A stretch of 40,273 nt of DNA from an uncultured Merdimonas sp. (GCA_944383645.1 CALWQJ010000005.1:1-40273), one strand, 5' to 3'; counted from the first letter of the stretch, positions 7,846 through 15,539 are shown. Numbers and translations: made by a program. Notes: a model not told the origin generated them from the sequence alone.

Positions 7846-8643
7846 TTATACGGCGATGCAGGCGGATGCTTCCTCCCTGCCCGCCACGCTTAAGGGAAAA
7901 TCGCCCGGCTTGTAGGGCGTGTCGCCCAGGGCAATCTCCAGCTTTACGGTTTCGTATGCCAGCTCTGCGTAATTATTTTCCTTGCTCAGATGGCCCAGCA
8001 TGACGGCCTTCAGATCATCGTGAAGCACCTGGCACAGAAGCTTCCCGGCCGTCTCGTTGGACAGGTGGCCCAGCTCCCCGGAAATCCGCTGCTTCAGCGG
8101 ATAGGGATAGGCGCCCACCTGCAGCATGTGGATATCGTGGTTCGCCTCCAGAAGCAGCACGTCCAGCCCTTTTAAATGCTCGATGGTATAATCCGTATAG
8201 ACGCCCAGATCCGTGGCCACCGCCATCTTTTTCTTTCCGCAGGCGATTCGGAAGGCCACCGGATCCGCCGCGTCATGGGAAATGTGAAAGGGTGAGATTT
8301 CCAGATCCCCGATCCGGAAATCCTGATCCGCGTGTATCTCCACGAACAGGCTGCTGTCGATTTTCCCAAGGCTTCCCATGCCCTTCACCGCCTCCGCCGT
8401 CCCCGGCGTGGCGTAAATGGGGAGACCGTATTTGCGGGCCAGCACGCCCAGTCCCTTGATATGGTCGGAATGCTCATGGGTCAGAAGGATCCCGTCGATA
8501 TCCTTCCCGGAAAGCTCCAGACCCTTCAGGCCCGCCTCCACCCGCTTGCCGCTGATCCCGGCGTCTATCAGAAGATGGTGGTTGTCAGACCCCACGTAGA
8601 TACAGTTGCCGCTGCTCCCGCTGGCGATACTGCACATTCTCAT
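7846..8643 (-). CDS. walJ: MBL-fold metallohydrolase, WalJ/YycJ-like
   Basis: Metallo-beta-lactamase fold hydrolase of the YycJ (WalJ) type, thought to be a DNA exonuclease or repair-associated nuclease in Firmicutes. The start MRMCSIASGSSGNCIYVGS is characteristic. The dinuclear metal site is built from LTHEHSDHIKG (HxHxDH, near residue 55), a later FHISHDAADP His, an Asp in VATDLG, and LLEANHD. The protein has 265 residues. In Bacillus it is linked to the walKR operon, whereas here it follows coaE by 3 bases in the polA operon, a fitting neighbourhood for a DNA-processing enzyme. ATG 8643 has GGAGA 10 bases upstream; ATG 8637 is a possible alternative. Confidence 0.85.
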   Translation of the reverse strand: MRMCSIASGSSGNCIYVGSDNHHLLIDAGISGKRVEAGLKGLELSGKDIDGILLTHEHSDHIKGLGVLARKYGLPIYATPGTAEAVKGMGSLGKIDSSLFVEIHADQDFRIGDLEISPFHISHDAADPVAFRIACGKKKMAVATDLGVYTDYTIEHLKGLDVLLLEANHDIHMLQVGAYPYPLKQRISGELGHLSNETAGKLLCQVLHDDLKAVMLGHLSKENNYAELAYETVKLEIALGDTPYKPGDFPLSVAGREEASACIAV

Positions 8644-8646
8644 TGT

Positions 8647-9354
8647 CTATGTATCTCCTTTTCCTTCGTATCGTTCACTCCATAAACCCTTTTTCACCAG
8701 CAGGGCCCTTACCCGGGCGAGGGTCTCCCCGGGAGAGCCGCTGTTGTCTATCACCTCCCGGCAGTGGGCCCGGAAGCCTTCGTCCGTCTGCTGGTTTCGG
8801 AAAATGGCTTCGATCTTCTCGTCCGTATAGCCCCGGGAAGCCCGGAGCCGCTCCTTTCGGATCTCCGGCTCCGTATGGATATACCAAAATTCCTCACAGA
8901 GCTCCTCGTAATGATCCTCGATGAGAAGAGCCGCCTCGATGACGAAAAGCCGCAAGGCTCCCTTTTCTTTCTCCCTGCGGATCTCCTGGCGGAACCAGTC
9001 CTTCACAGCCGGATGGATCACGCCGTTCAGCCAGGAAAGCTCCTCTTTGTCCGCGAACACAAGCCGGGACAGGACCGGACGGGCAATCCTTCCCTCCGCG
9101 TCCAGGATCTCCTCCCCGAAATGCTCCCGGATCTCCCGGAAGGCCTTCGTCCCGGGCTCCATCACCAGATGGCCGATCCGGTCGGCCTCCTCCACACGCA
9201 CGTCCGGAAGGCTGGCCAGATAATCCAGCACCGTGCTCTTTCCTGCGCCCACGCCGCCCGTGATCCCGATCACGCGCAGCCTGCCGGACGCCCCGGCGGG
9301 CTGCCTGTCCGCCGTCCCGGCAGACGGCTTCCCGGTTGTCTCAATGGGCTTCAT
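8647..9354 (-). CDS. coaE: Dephospho-CoA kinase
   Basis: Final step of coenzyme A synthesis: ATP-dependent phosphorylation of the 3'-hydroxyl of dephospho-CoA ribose. The P-loop is GITGGVGAGKST. Then come VEEADRIGHLVMEPG (substrate-binding Asp), ARPVLSRLVFADKEEL, and LFVIEAALLIED in place of the common DxPLLfE motif. The lid contains RLRASRGYTDEKIEAIFRNQ. The protein is 235 residues because about 25 extra, low-complexity residues (Gly/Ala/Pro-rich) precede the first beta strand. They are encoded downstream of ATG 9354, which overlaps the end of polA by 14 bases; a start nearer the P-loop (a GTG codon just before it) cannot be excluded. It lies between polA and walJ in one operon. Confidence 0.92.
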   Translation of the reverse strand: MKPIETTGKPSAGTADRQPAGASGRLRVIGITGGVGAGKSTVLDYLASLPDVRVEEADRIGHLVMEPGTKAFREIREHFGEEILDAEGRIARPVLSRLVFADKEELSWLNGVIHPAVKDWFRQEIRREKEKGALRLFVIEAALLIEDHYEELCEEFWYIHTEPEIRKERLRASRGYTDEKIEAIFRNQQTDEGFRAHCREVIDNSGSPGETLARVRALLVKKGLWSERYEGKGDT

Positions 9355-12013
9355 ACCAGTTCATCCCCTGCTTCATATCGATTTCCAGCGGAACCGAAAG
9401 CTCTGCGGCTCCCTGCATTTCCTCCGCCAGGATCTGCCTTACCTTGGAAAGCTCGTCCTTCGCCGCCTCCACCAGCAGCTCATCGTGCACCTGGAGCAGG
9501 AGCCGGGACTGAAGCCCCTCCTCCCGCAGGCGCCGGTCCACACGGTTCATGGCGATTTTGATGATGTCCGCGGCCGTCCCCTGGATCGGGGCGTTCATGG
9601 CGACCCGCTCCCCAAAGGATCGCTGCATGAAATTCGAGGATTTCAGCTCCGGCACCGGCCTTCTGCGCCCAAACATGGTCTCGGCGAAGCCGTCCTTTTT
9701 CGCCTTCTCCACGCAGCCGTCCAGAAATTCCTTGATTTTCGGATAGGTCACAAAATATTTCTCGATATACTCCTGGGCTTCCTTTCTCGTAATGCTCAAA
9801 TCCTGGGAAAGACCAAAGGAGCTGATCCCATACACGATTCCGAAGTTCACGGCCTTCGCGTTCCTTCTCTGAAGTGGCGTCACCTCATCGAAGGGCACGT
9901 GAAACACCTGGGAGGCCGTAAGCCTGTGGATATCCTGCGCCTCCCGGTAGGCCCGGATCAGGTTCTCGTCTCCCGACATATGGGCCAGCACCCGCAGCTC
10001 GATCTGGGAGTAATCCGCGTCCACCAGGACGCAGCCCTCCTTTGGGATAAAGACCTTCCGGATCCTTCGTCCCAGCTCCATGCGGATGGGAATATTCTGG
10101 AGGTTCGGCTCCACGCTGCTTAAGCGGCCCGTGGCCGTGATCGTCTGCTGGAAGGTAGTGTGGATGCGCCCGTCCTCCCCGATATAGACGGCCAGGCCGT
10201 CCGCGTAGGTGGATTTGAGCTTCGCCAGCTGCCGGTATTCCAGGATATCCGCCACAATCGGATGCTCTGGGGCCAGCTTCTCCAGCACCTCCGCCGAGGT
10301 GGAGTAGCCGGTCTTCGTCTTCTTTCCGCCCTTCATCCCCAGCTTGTCAAAGAGGATCCCGCCCAGCTGCTTGGGGGAATTGATATTGAAGGTCTCTCCG
10401 GCCTCCTCATAGATCTTCGTCTCCAGCTCCCGGATCCGCACGCCCAGCTCGTCCCCGTATGCCTTCAAGGCCCCTGCGTCCACCCGGACGCCGGCCCGCT
10501 CCATGCGGTAAAGGGTGAAGACCAGGGGCATCTCAAGCTCCCGGTAGAGCTTCTCCATCCCGGCCTTTTCCAGGCGCTCAAGAAGCGCCGGCAGGGCCCG
10601 GTACAGGATATAGGCTGCGTAGCAGCCATAGCTTAAGAACTCCTTTGGCCTTTCCTCCATGGTCCTTAACAGGCTGTCCTTTCCAAATAGCTCCGCGCGG
10701 GAGGGTACGGATAAGCCCAGGCAGTCCTTCGCCAGCTCCTCCACGGAATAGCTGTCCTTTAAGGGATTCAGAAGATAGGCCGCGATCTCCGCGTCCAGAA
10801 GCTTCCGCTCCGTCTCCGGCCCAAAGGGCAGGCCTTCCACACCCGCCGCTCTCTCAAAAAAGGAAAGCTCCTCCTTTAAGCCAAGGCAGCCTGTCTCCTC
10901 CGCTTCGGAAATGGCCCGCGCAAGGCGGGTCAGAAGCCATTCCTCCGTCACCAGTCCCTGGACCGGAATCAGGCAGCTCTCCTCCTCCGAAAGCGCCAGA
11001 GAGAGCGCCAGCGTCTGCCCGTTCTCCGTAATCAGGGCGAAGGCCAGCCGTCCGGCTCCTTCCGCCTGGGAAAGAAGGTTCTCCGCCTCCCCCAGATCCT
11101 CCACAAGCCGGAAGCTCTTTTCTATCTTCTCATTGGCAGGGGCCTCCACGGAGAAACGGGAAAGCATGTTTTTAAATTCCAGCCGCTTCAGAAGCTGGTA
11201 CGCTTCCTCCGTATAGATGTCTCCGAGGCGGGCCGCCTCCCAGTCATACGCGTAATCGCAGTCGATGTCGATGGTGGCCAGGGTCTTGCTCATCTGCGCC
11301 ATATCGTAATGAGCCTTCAGGGCCTCCTTCGCCCGGTTCGGCTTAATCTCCTCCACATGGGCGTAGGCGTTCTCAATGCTTCCGTACTGCACAATCAGGT
11401 TCGTGGCCGTCTTTTCCCCGATGCCGGGCACGCCGGGAATATTGTCCGCCGAGTCTCCCATCAGGGCCTTCAGCTCGATGATCTGCAGAGGCGTCACCTG
11501 ATAGCGGTCGATCACGTCCTGGGTATTGTAGTTTTCCGTCTCCGTGACCCCGCCCTTGGTCTTGGGCAGGCGGATCCGGATATGCTCCGTGGCCAGCTGC
11601 AGAAGATCCCGGTCCCCGGAAAGCACCGTGACCTCCATGCCCTTCTTCTCGCTTCGCTTCGCCACGGTTCCCAAAAGGTCGTCCGCCTCCAGCCCGGCCT
11701 TTTCCATGGTCAGAATCCCCATGGCGTGGAGCACCTCCTTGAGGACCGGCACCTGCTCGTGCAGCTCCTCGGGCATGGGCTTTCTGGTGCCCTTATAAGC
11801 ATCATACATTTTATGCCGGAAGGTCGGCGCCTTGACGTCGAAGGCCACCGTCAGATAATCCGGCTTTTCCTCATCCAGAACCTTGAAAAGCGTATTCAGA
11901 AAACCAAAAATGGCGTTCGTGTGAAGGCCCTCGGAATTCGTCAGATTCGTCACGCCGTAGAACGCCCGGTTGATAATGCTGTGTCCGTCCACCAGCAGAA
12001 TTTTCTCGCTCAT
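9341..12013 (-). CDS. polA: DNA polymerase I
   Basis: Okazaki-fragment processing and repair polymerase, 890 residues. The N-terminal 5'-3' nuclease starts ILLVDGHSIINRAFYG, with the metal-binding LEADDLLGT and MGDSADNIPGVPGIGEKTA motifs in the first 200 residues. The middle exonuclease-like domain (about 300-480) lacks the catalytic acids: the expected first DxE motif reads RLAFALITENG, and the later Exo II/III acids are not visible. Proofreading is therefore probably absent, as in Bacillus and Thermus. The polymerase domain has motif A DADYSQIEL (Asp665), motif B RRNAKAVNFGIVYG (Lys720) and motif C QVHDELL (Asp844). Its ATG overlaps the stop of the preceding zinc-finger gene as ATGA. Confidence 0.97.
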   Translation of the reverse strand: MSEKILLVDGHSIINRAFYGVTNLTNSEGLHTNAIFGFLNTLFKVLDEEKPDYLTVAFDVKAPTFRHKMYDAYKGTRKPMPEELHEQVPVLKEVLHAMGILTMEKAGLEADDLLGTVAKRSEKKGMEVTVLSGDRDLLQLATEHIRIRLPKTKGGVTETENYNTQDVIDRYQVTPLQIIELKALMGDSADNIPGVPGIGEKTATNLIVQYGSIENAYAHVEEIKPNRAKEALKAHYDMAQMSKTLATIDIDCDYAYDWEAARLGDIYTEEAYQLLKRLEFKNMLSRFSVEAPANEKIEKSFRLVEDLGEAENLLSQAEGAGRLAFALITENGQTLALSLALSEEESCLIPVQGLVTEEWLLTRLARAISEAEETGCLGLKEELSFFERAAGVEGLPFGPETERKLLDAEIAAYLLNPLKDSYSVEELAKDCLGLSVPSRAELFGKDSLLRTMEERPKEFLSYGCYAAYILYRALPALLERLEKAGMEKLYRELEMPLVFTLYRMERAGVRVDAGALKAYGDELGVRIRELETKIYEEAGETFNINSPKQLGGILFDKLGMKGGKKTKTGYSTSAEVLEKLAPEHPIVADILEYRQLAKLKSTYADGLAVYIGEDGRIHTTFQQTITATGRLSSVEPNLQNIPIRMELGRRIRKVFIPKEGCVLVDADYSQIELRVLAHMSGDENLIRAYREAQDIHRLTASQVFHVPFDEVTPLQRRNAKAVNFGIVYGISSFGLSQDLSITRKEAQEYIEKYFVTYPKIKEFLDGCVEKAKKDGFAETMFGRRRPVPELKSSNFMQRSFGERVAMNAPIQGTAADIIKIAMNRVDRRLREEGLQSRLLLQVHDELLVEAAKDELSKVRQILAEEMQGAAELSVPLEIDMKQGMNWYEAH

Positions 12014-12342
12014 AATTTCAGTATCTCCGTCACAATAATCGCGGCCAGCGCCGCCATGGCCAGCGCCTGGGAAAGCGCGTAATAAATATTGAAAAGCTTC
12101 CTTCCCCGAACCCGCTGGTCGGAAGCGTACAGGGCCTCCTCCAGGAGGTTGTGCATGTCCTGGTTCCCGTCCTCGTCGCTGTCCAGCTGGGCAAGGCCCG
12201 CGTACAGGGTGTAGTAAATCTCCAGCTCCTCGTAGCAGGACCGGCAGCTGTACACATGGTCGAGAAAAGCCTCAAGCTCCCGGTCCGTCAGCTCGTCGTT
12301 GATATACGGCATCACCATCTGCTCTGCTTCCTTACAGGTCAT
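12010..12342 (-). CDS. Zinc-finger (zf-HC2/ZAS-like) single-pass membrane protein
   Basis: A 110-residue protein starting MTCKEAEQMVMPYINDEL, with Cys3 and His29-x3-Cys33-x2-Cys36 (DHVYSCRSC), the pattern of zinc-binding anti-sigma (ZAS) domains. A short acidic linker is followed by one hydrophobic segment (LSQALAMAALAAIIVTEIL) at the C-terminus. That architecture, cytoplasmic zinc finger plus a single TM with almost nothing outside, fits a small anti-sigma-like regulator, but no sigma-factor gene is adjacent. ATG 12342 was chosen because a GGGGGGAG ribosome binding site precedes it; the longer frame to 12390 would run into the promoter. Its stop overlaps the polA start as ATGA. Target unknown. 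Confidence 0.75.
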   Translation of the reverse strand: MTCKEAEQMVMPYINDELTDRELEAFLDHVYSCRSCYEELEIYYTLYAGLAQLDSDEDGNQDMHNLLEEALYASDQRVRGRKLFNIYYALSQALAMAALAAIIVTEILKL

Positions 12343-12370
12343 GAGACTCCCCCCTTCCTTCGCTTTCCTG

Positions 12371-12400
12371 ATTATAACACAAGTCTGCAAAAAAGCACAA
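12371..12400 (-). promoter_or_regulatory. Extended -10 promoter of the polA operon
   Basis: TATAAT (12376-12371) with an extended TGT just before it (12379-12377). The spacer is 18 bp and the -35 is weak, TTGTGC (12400-12395). The -35 and spacer overlap the stem and U-tract of the terminator of the upstream gene. It lies 28 bases before the zinc-finger gene start. Confidence 0.6.
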
Positions 12401-12447
12401 CCCCGCTTTCGCTTCCGGCCCGCGCCTGCGAAAGATAAGGCTGTGCT
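12389..12447 (-). terminator. Rho-independent terminator of the small coiled-coil gene
   Basis: Read on the minus strand, AGCACAGCC (12447-12439) pairs with GGTTGTGCT (ending at 12394), with an inner CTTTCGC/GCGAAAG stem. A run of six T follows (12394-12389). The 9-bp stem has one G-U pair. Confidence 0.75.
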
Positions 12448-12461
12448 CCTTTTTTGCTTCT

Positions 12462-12710
12462 CTAAGAAGCCATCTGCTCTGACTCTGGCTTTGTCTTCTG
12501 GAGGCTGTCCAGGATTTCCTGGGCGGAGAGGCCCGTCTCCTGCATATAACGGTACAGCTCCTCCATCTCCTCGTCCCGTTTCGCCGCCTGGAGCTCCTTG
12601 CGCTCCCGTTCCAGCCCCTGGAGAGCCTCCGTATGCTTCCGGATTTTTTCCGCGTTCTCCTCAAGGAGCTCGTCGTAGGATTTCCTTGCCTTCGTTCTGG
12701 GTCGTGCCAT
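12462..12710 (-). CDS. Small coiled-coil protein of unknown function
   Basis: An 82-residue, highly charged protein that I cannot assign. The N-terminus is basic (MARPRTKARKSYDELLEEN). Residues 15-50 form a heptad-like helix rich in Glu/Lys/Arg/Gln (KIRKHTEALQGLERERKEL), and a short second helix follows (TGLSAQEILDSLQ), a layout reminiscent of small DUF4315-like or nucleoid-associated helical proteins. There is no signal peptide, TM segment or cysteine. The gene is real by its strong ribosome binding site (GGAGG, 8 bases before ATG 12710), an upstream TATAAT, and its own terminator downstream. It is monocistronic between ade and the polA operon. Confidence 0.7.
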   Translation of the reverse strand: MARPRTKARKSYDELLEENAEKIRKHTEALQGLERERKELQAAKRDEEMEELYRYMQETGLSAQEILDSLQKTKPESEQMAS

Positions 12711-12742
12711 GATCTTGTCCTCCTGTATTTTATACTATTCCC

Positions 12743-12748
12743 ATTATA
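12743..12748 (-). promoter_or_regulatory. Candidate -10 box for the small coiled-coil gene
   Basis: A perfect TATAAT on the minus strand 33 bases before the ATG, in an AT-rich patch. No convincing -35 at 16-18 bp, so this is tentative. Confidence 0.35.
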
Positions 12749-12802
12749 TACAGGAAATGGAAGACTTATGCCTGAAATCACAGAGAGACAAAAGAATTCC
12801 CG

Positions 12803-14503
12803 CTATTCCTCTTTCATCAGCAGAGGAACCCGTATCTGCCGGTCCACATCCACCAGGCCCAGGGTCGTCAGCTTCAGATGCGGAATCACCGGGAGGCTGA
12901 TAAAGGACATGGTCATGAACAGCTCCCGGCCTGCGGGAACTCCCAGCGCATGCACGCTGTCCCGGACCAGGGCGTTCTCTGCCGCTGCCTGCTCTGCCGG
13001 CTCCCCGGTCATCAGTCCGGCGTAGGGGAGAGGCATCTGTGCGATGACTTCTCCATCTTTTACCACAACCATGCCGCCTCCCAGAGCGCGGATCCGGTTC
13101 GCCGCCAGAGCCATATCCTCTTCCGACGCTCCAATCACGATGAGATTGTGGGAATCGTGGGACACAGAAGAAGCCAGGGCTCCGGCTCTGACGCCCGTTC
13201 CCTCGATAAAGGCAAGGCCTATATGGCCGGTGCCGCGGTGGCGTTCTGCCACCGCGATCTTCACGATATCCCGCTCCAGATCTTTCCCGTCCTCCCGGTC
13301 AAAATCCAGCTCCCGGATCCTCTCTTCCGTCAGAAGCTGCCCTTCCTCCAGTCCAATGACGCGGCAGCTGTGTCTCCCTGAAAATCCCGTCCGAAAATCC
13401 TCTCCGGCCAGCTCCTTCATATGGAAGGAGCCACATACGATCCTTTGAAGCTCCGGATCTGTCGCCGGCTGGGCAAAGGGCAGGACCCTGCCTTCGGACA
13501 CCACCTTTTTTCCCGCATGGTACACGTCCCGGACCGCCACGCTTTCCAGATCATCCAGCACCAGCAGATCCGCCCGGTAACCGGGAGCCACCGCGCCCAC
13601 GCGCCGGAGGCCGAAATACTCCGCCGCCTGGATCGTAGCCATGCGGATGCCCGTCACCGGATCCTTTCCCGCCGCCGCGGCTTTGCGGATAATGTCGTCG
13701 ATATGCCCCTGTTCCACAAGGTCCGCCGGATGGCGGTCGTCCGTCACCAGCAGGCAGCGGCCCGCGAAGGGCTCGTCGAACAGCGGCAGCAGACTTTCCA
13801 GGTTCCGGGCCGCCGTCCCCTCCCGAATCAGGATATGCTGGCCCTTCCGGAGGCGCTCCATGGCTTCCTCCGCCGACGAGCACTCATGATCGTCTCCGAC
13901 TCCGGCCGCGATGTAGCGGTCCAGCTCTTTCCCGGACAGAAGCGGCGCGTGGCCGTTCACCACCAGCCCTCTCGAAAGAGCGTCGTCTATCTTCCTTAAA
14001 AGGCCGGCGTCCCCGGCCGCCACAGCGTGATAGCTCATGACCTCGCCCAGTCCCAGCACTCTGGGGCAGCCATAAAAGGGCCGGATATTCTCCGCCTCCA
14101 GGCGGGCGCCCGCTTCGTCGAACCTGGTAGCCGGAACGCAGGAGGGAATCATGACATACACCGTCAGAGGCAGGCCTTCGCTGGCCTCCAGCATAAAACG
14201 GATCCCTTCCGCCCCGCAGACATTGGCAATCTCATGGGGATCTGCCACCACCGCCGTCGTCCCGTGCGGGAGAGCGGCCCTGGCAAACTCTGCCGGAAGC
14301 AGCATGCTGCTCTCGATATGGATATGTCCGTCGATGAAACCCGGGCAGATATATGTTCCGTCCAGATCCTCCACCCTGTCCGCGTCCCCGTCGCTGTAGC
14401 TGCCCACGCCGGCGATTCTGCCGTCCTCCAGAAGCACCTGCGTCTTTTCCTTTTCCCCCGTAAACACATGGATCACGGTTCCGTTCTTCAGAAGTGTCCT
14501 CAT
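12803..14503 (-). CDS. ade: Adenine deaminase (AdeC type)
   Basis: Hydrolyses adenine to hypoxanthine and ammonia in purine salvage. The amidohydrolase fold shows the metal-binding CPGFIDGHIHIESSML (HxH near residue 60), ADPHEIANVCG, LGLGEVMSYHAV, VVNGHAPLLSG and TDDRHPADLV motifs. The C-terminal part contains VSHDSHNLIVIGASEEDM and GGGMVVVKDGEV, specific to AdeC rather than to dihydroorotases or imidazolonepropionases. The 566-residue length is normal. ATG 14503 lies after AGGAGG and TAGGAG. It is preceded by a 20-bp hairpin at the end of the YitT-like gene and seems to be read alone or by read-through from that gene. Confidence 0.95.
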   Translation of the reverse strand: MRTLLKNGTVIHVFTGEKEKTQVLLEDGRIAGVGSYSDGDADRVEDLDGTYICPGFIDGHIHIESSMLLPAEFARAALPHGTTAVVADPHEIANVCGAEGIRFMLEASEGLPLTVYVMIPSCVPATRFDEAGARLEAENIRPFYGCPRVLGLGEVMSYHAVAAGDAGLLRKIDDALSRGLVVNGHAPLLSGKELDRYIAAGVGDDHECSSAEEAMERLRKGQHILIREGTAARNLESLLPLFDEPFAGRCLLVTDDRHPADLVEQGHIDDIIRKAAAAGKDPVTGIRMATIQAAEYFGLRRVGAVAPGYRADLLVLDDLESVAVRDVYHAGKKVVSEGRVLPFAQPATDPELQRIVCGSFHMKELAGEDFRTGFSGRHSCRVIGLEEGQLLTEERIRELDFDREDGKDLERDIVKIAVAERHRGTGHIGLAFIEGTGVRAGALASSVSHDSHNLIVIGASEEDMALAANRIRALGGGMVVVKDGEVIAQMPLPYAGLMTGEPAEQAAAENALVRDSVHALGVPAGRELFMTMSFISLPVIPHLKLTTLGLVDVDRQIRVPLLMKEE

Positions 14504-14565
14504 GCTCCTATCTGCCTCCTTATTTTTCTGTCATCCCGCCGCTCTCTCCGACTTTAGACCTTCTT

Positions 14566-14610
14566 AGCGTCGGTGTACAGGGGGCAATACGCCCCTTGTA
14601 CGCCGACGCT
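14566..14610. repeat. 20-bp near-perfect inverted repeat (long hairpin) at the end of the YitT-like gene
   Basis: The arms 14566-14585 and 14591-14610 pair over 20 bp around a 5-base loop. The two imperfect positions are G-U pairs if the plus strand is transcribed but C-A mismatches on the minus strand. No U-tract follows on either strand. The right arm overlaps the stop codon of the YitT-like gene. It could be a terminator-like 3' hairpin or a copy of a dispersed palindromic element. Confidence 0.75.
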
Positions 14611-15283
14611 ATTTGAGATGGATCCATTTTTTCGTAATCGGAAGCCAGAACTGTACCAGCGGTCCTGTGAGGAACACCGCCACAATCGTTCCCGTTCCTA
14701 CCGTTCCGCCCAGGACGAAGCCCAGAACCACGAAAAACAGGTCGCAGGCCACCCGGATCCAGCGGAATTCTATCTTTTCTATTTTATCCGACAGAATCAC
14801 CGCCACCAGATCATTGGGGCCTGTTCCAGCGTTGCTGTTGATCACGATGGACATTCCCAGCGCCAGAATCACGCAGCCGGCCAGCATGCTCACAATCCGC
14901 ACTGCCATGCCGGAGCCTCCGTTGATGTACCCGCCCAGAAGCCAGGTAAAAAGATCTATGATCGGCCCGCCGCAGAAAGCGCAGACCACCGTTCCCGGCT
15001 TCACATAGCCCTTCGTGGTCAGCAGCATCACCACCATCAGGATGCAGAGCACGATCACATGCACCGTACCCACGGTCAGGCCGAATACCACGGAAAGTCC
15101 CTGGATGAACACGGTGAAGGTGTCCGTACCCAGCTCCGTCAGAAGAAAAAGCGTCACGCCCAGATGGGCGATCGTCAGGCCTATCAGCAGGACAATCAGC
15201 GCCTTCGCCCAGTCTCCCACGCTCCTGTCCGACGTATCCGCCGCGAATTTCGTCTTTTCTCCCTTTGCGTTTTCCACTCCCAT
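14609..15283 (-). CDS. YitT/YczE-type integral membrane protein
   Basis: A 224-residue polytopic membrane protein with about five hydrophobic helices after a hydrophilic N-terminus of roughly 25 residues. The segments VLLIGLTIAHLGVTLFLLTE, SVVFGLTVGTVHVIVLCILM and FFVVLGFVLGGTVGTGTIVA, and the motif NSNAGTGPNDLVAVILSD, are typical of the COG2364 (YczE) group of the YitT-like superfamily. Function is not established; some relatives are linked to transport or peptide immunity. I set the start at ATG 15283 because GGGAGGAG lies just upstream. A longer frame reaching 15616 would run through the tRNA gene and is not credible. A candidate promoter lies 62 bases upstream, after tRNA-Leu. Confidence 0.82.
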   Translation of the reverse strand: MGVENAKGEKTKFAADTSDRSVGDWAKALIVLLIGLTIAHLGVTLFLLTELGTDTFTVFIQGLSVVFGLTVGTVHVIVLCILMVVMLLTTKGYVKPGTVVCAFCGGPIIDLFTWLLGGYINGGSGMAVRIVSMLAGCVILALGMSIVINSNAGTGPNDLVAVILSDKIEKIEFRWIRVACDLFFVVLGFVLGGTVGTGTIVAVFLTGPLVQFWLPITKKWIHLK

Positions 15284-15307
15284 ACTCTTCTCCTCCCTTC
15301 CGGCATA

Positions 15308-15370
15308 CAAAAAGCAGCGCCGGAAAATAACCTTCTTACCAGTTATTTTACAACACTGCCCTGCTTTTTG
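15308..15370. terminator. Nested hairpin after tRNA-Leu (probable tRNA terminator)
   Basis: The outer arms CAAAAAGCAG (15308-15317) and CTGCTTTTTG (15361-15370) are perfectly complementary. Inside them AAAATAAC (15324-15331) and GTTATTTT (15342-15349) form a second stem. The outer right arm supplies five T on either strand. It lies 22 bases beyond the 3' end of the tRNA. Confidence 0.5.
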
Positions 15371-15374
15371 TCTA
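15345..15374 (-). promoter_or_regulatory. Candidate promoter of the YitT-like gene
   Basis: Minus-strand TAGACA (15374-15369), an 18-bp spacer and TAAAAT (15350-15345), 62 bases before the ATG. Both boxes lie within the arms of the nested hairpin after the tRNA, so promoter and terminator share sequence. Confidence 0.45.
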
Positions 15375-15392
15375 TTTGAAGTTTTTCTTGTC

Positions 15393-15475
15393 TGCCGGCG
15401 GCGGGACTTGAACCCGCACGCGGTTGCCCGCAACAGATTTTGAGTCTGCCTCGTCTGCCATTCCGACACGCCGGC
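15393..15475 (-). tRNA. tRNA-Leu (anticodon CAA)
   Basis: 83-base class II tRNA read on the minus strand from 15475. The acceptor GCCGGCG pairs with CGCCGGC, followed by discriminator A. The D arm contains GGAATGGCAGACGA. The anticodon stem GCAGA/TCTGT closes the loop CTCAAAA, with anticodon CAA, reading UUG. A long variable arm (TGCGGGCAACCGCG) and the T arm GCGGGTTCAAGTCCCGC complete it. CCA is not encoded. It has its own promoter inside the end of the rluD-type gene. Confidence 0.96.
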
Positions 15476-15503
15476 CTTCCGCAGTTTCCTGCGACGCTTA
15501 TAT

Positions 15504-15532
15504 ATTTTAGCACAGAGAGCGGCAAATGGCAA
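15504..15532 (-). promoter_or_regulatory. Sigma-A promoter of tRNA-Leu
   Basis: TTGCCA (15532-15527), a 17-bp spacer and TAAAAT (15509-15504) on the minus strand, 28 bases before the tRNA 5' end. It begins right at the stop codon of the upstream rluD-type gene. Confidence 0.7.
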
Positions 15533-15539
15533 GCAGTTT

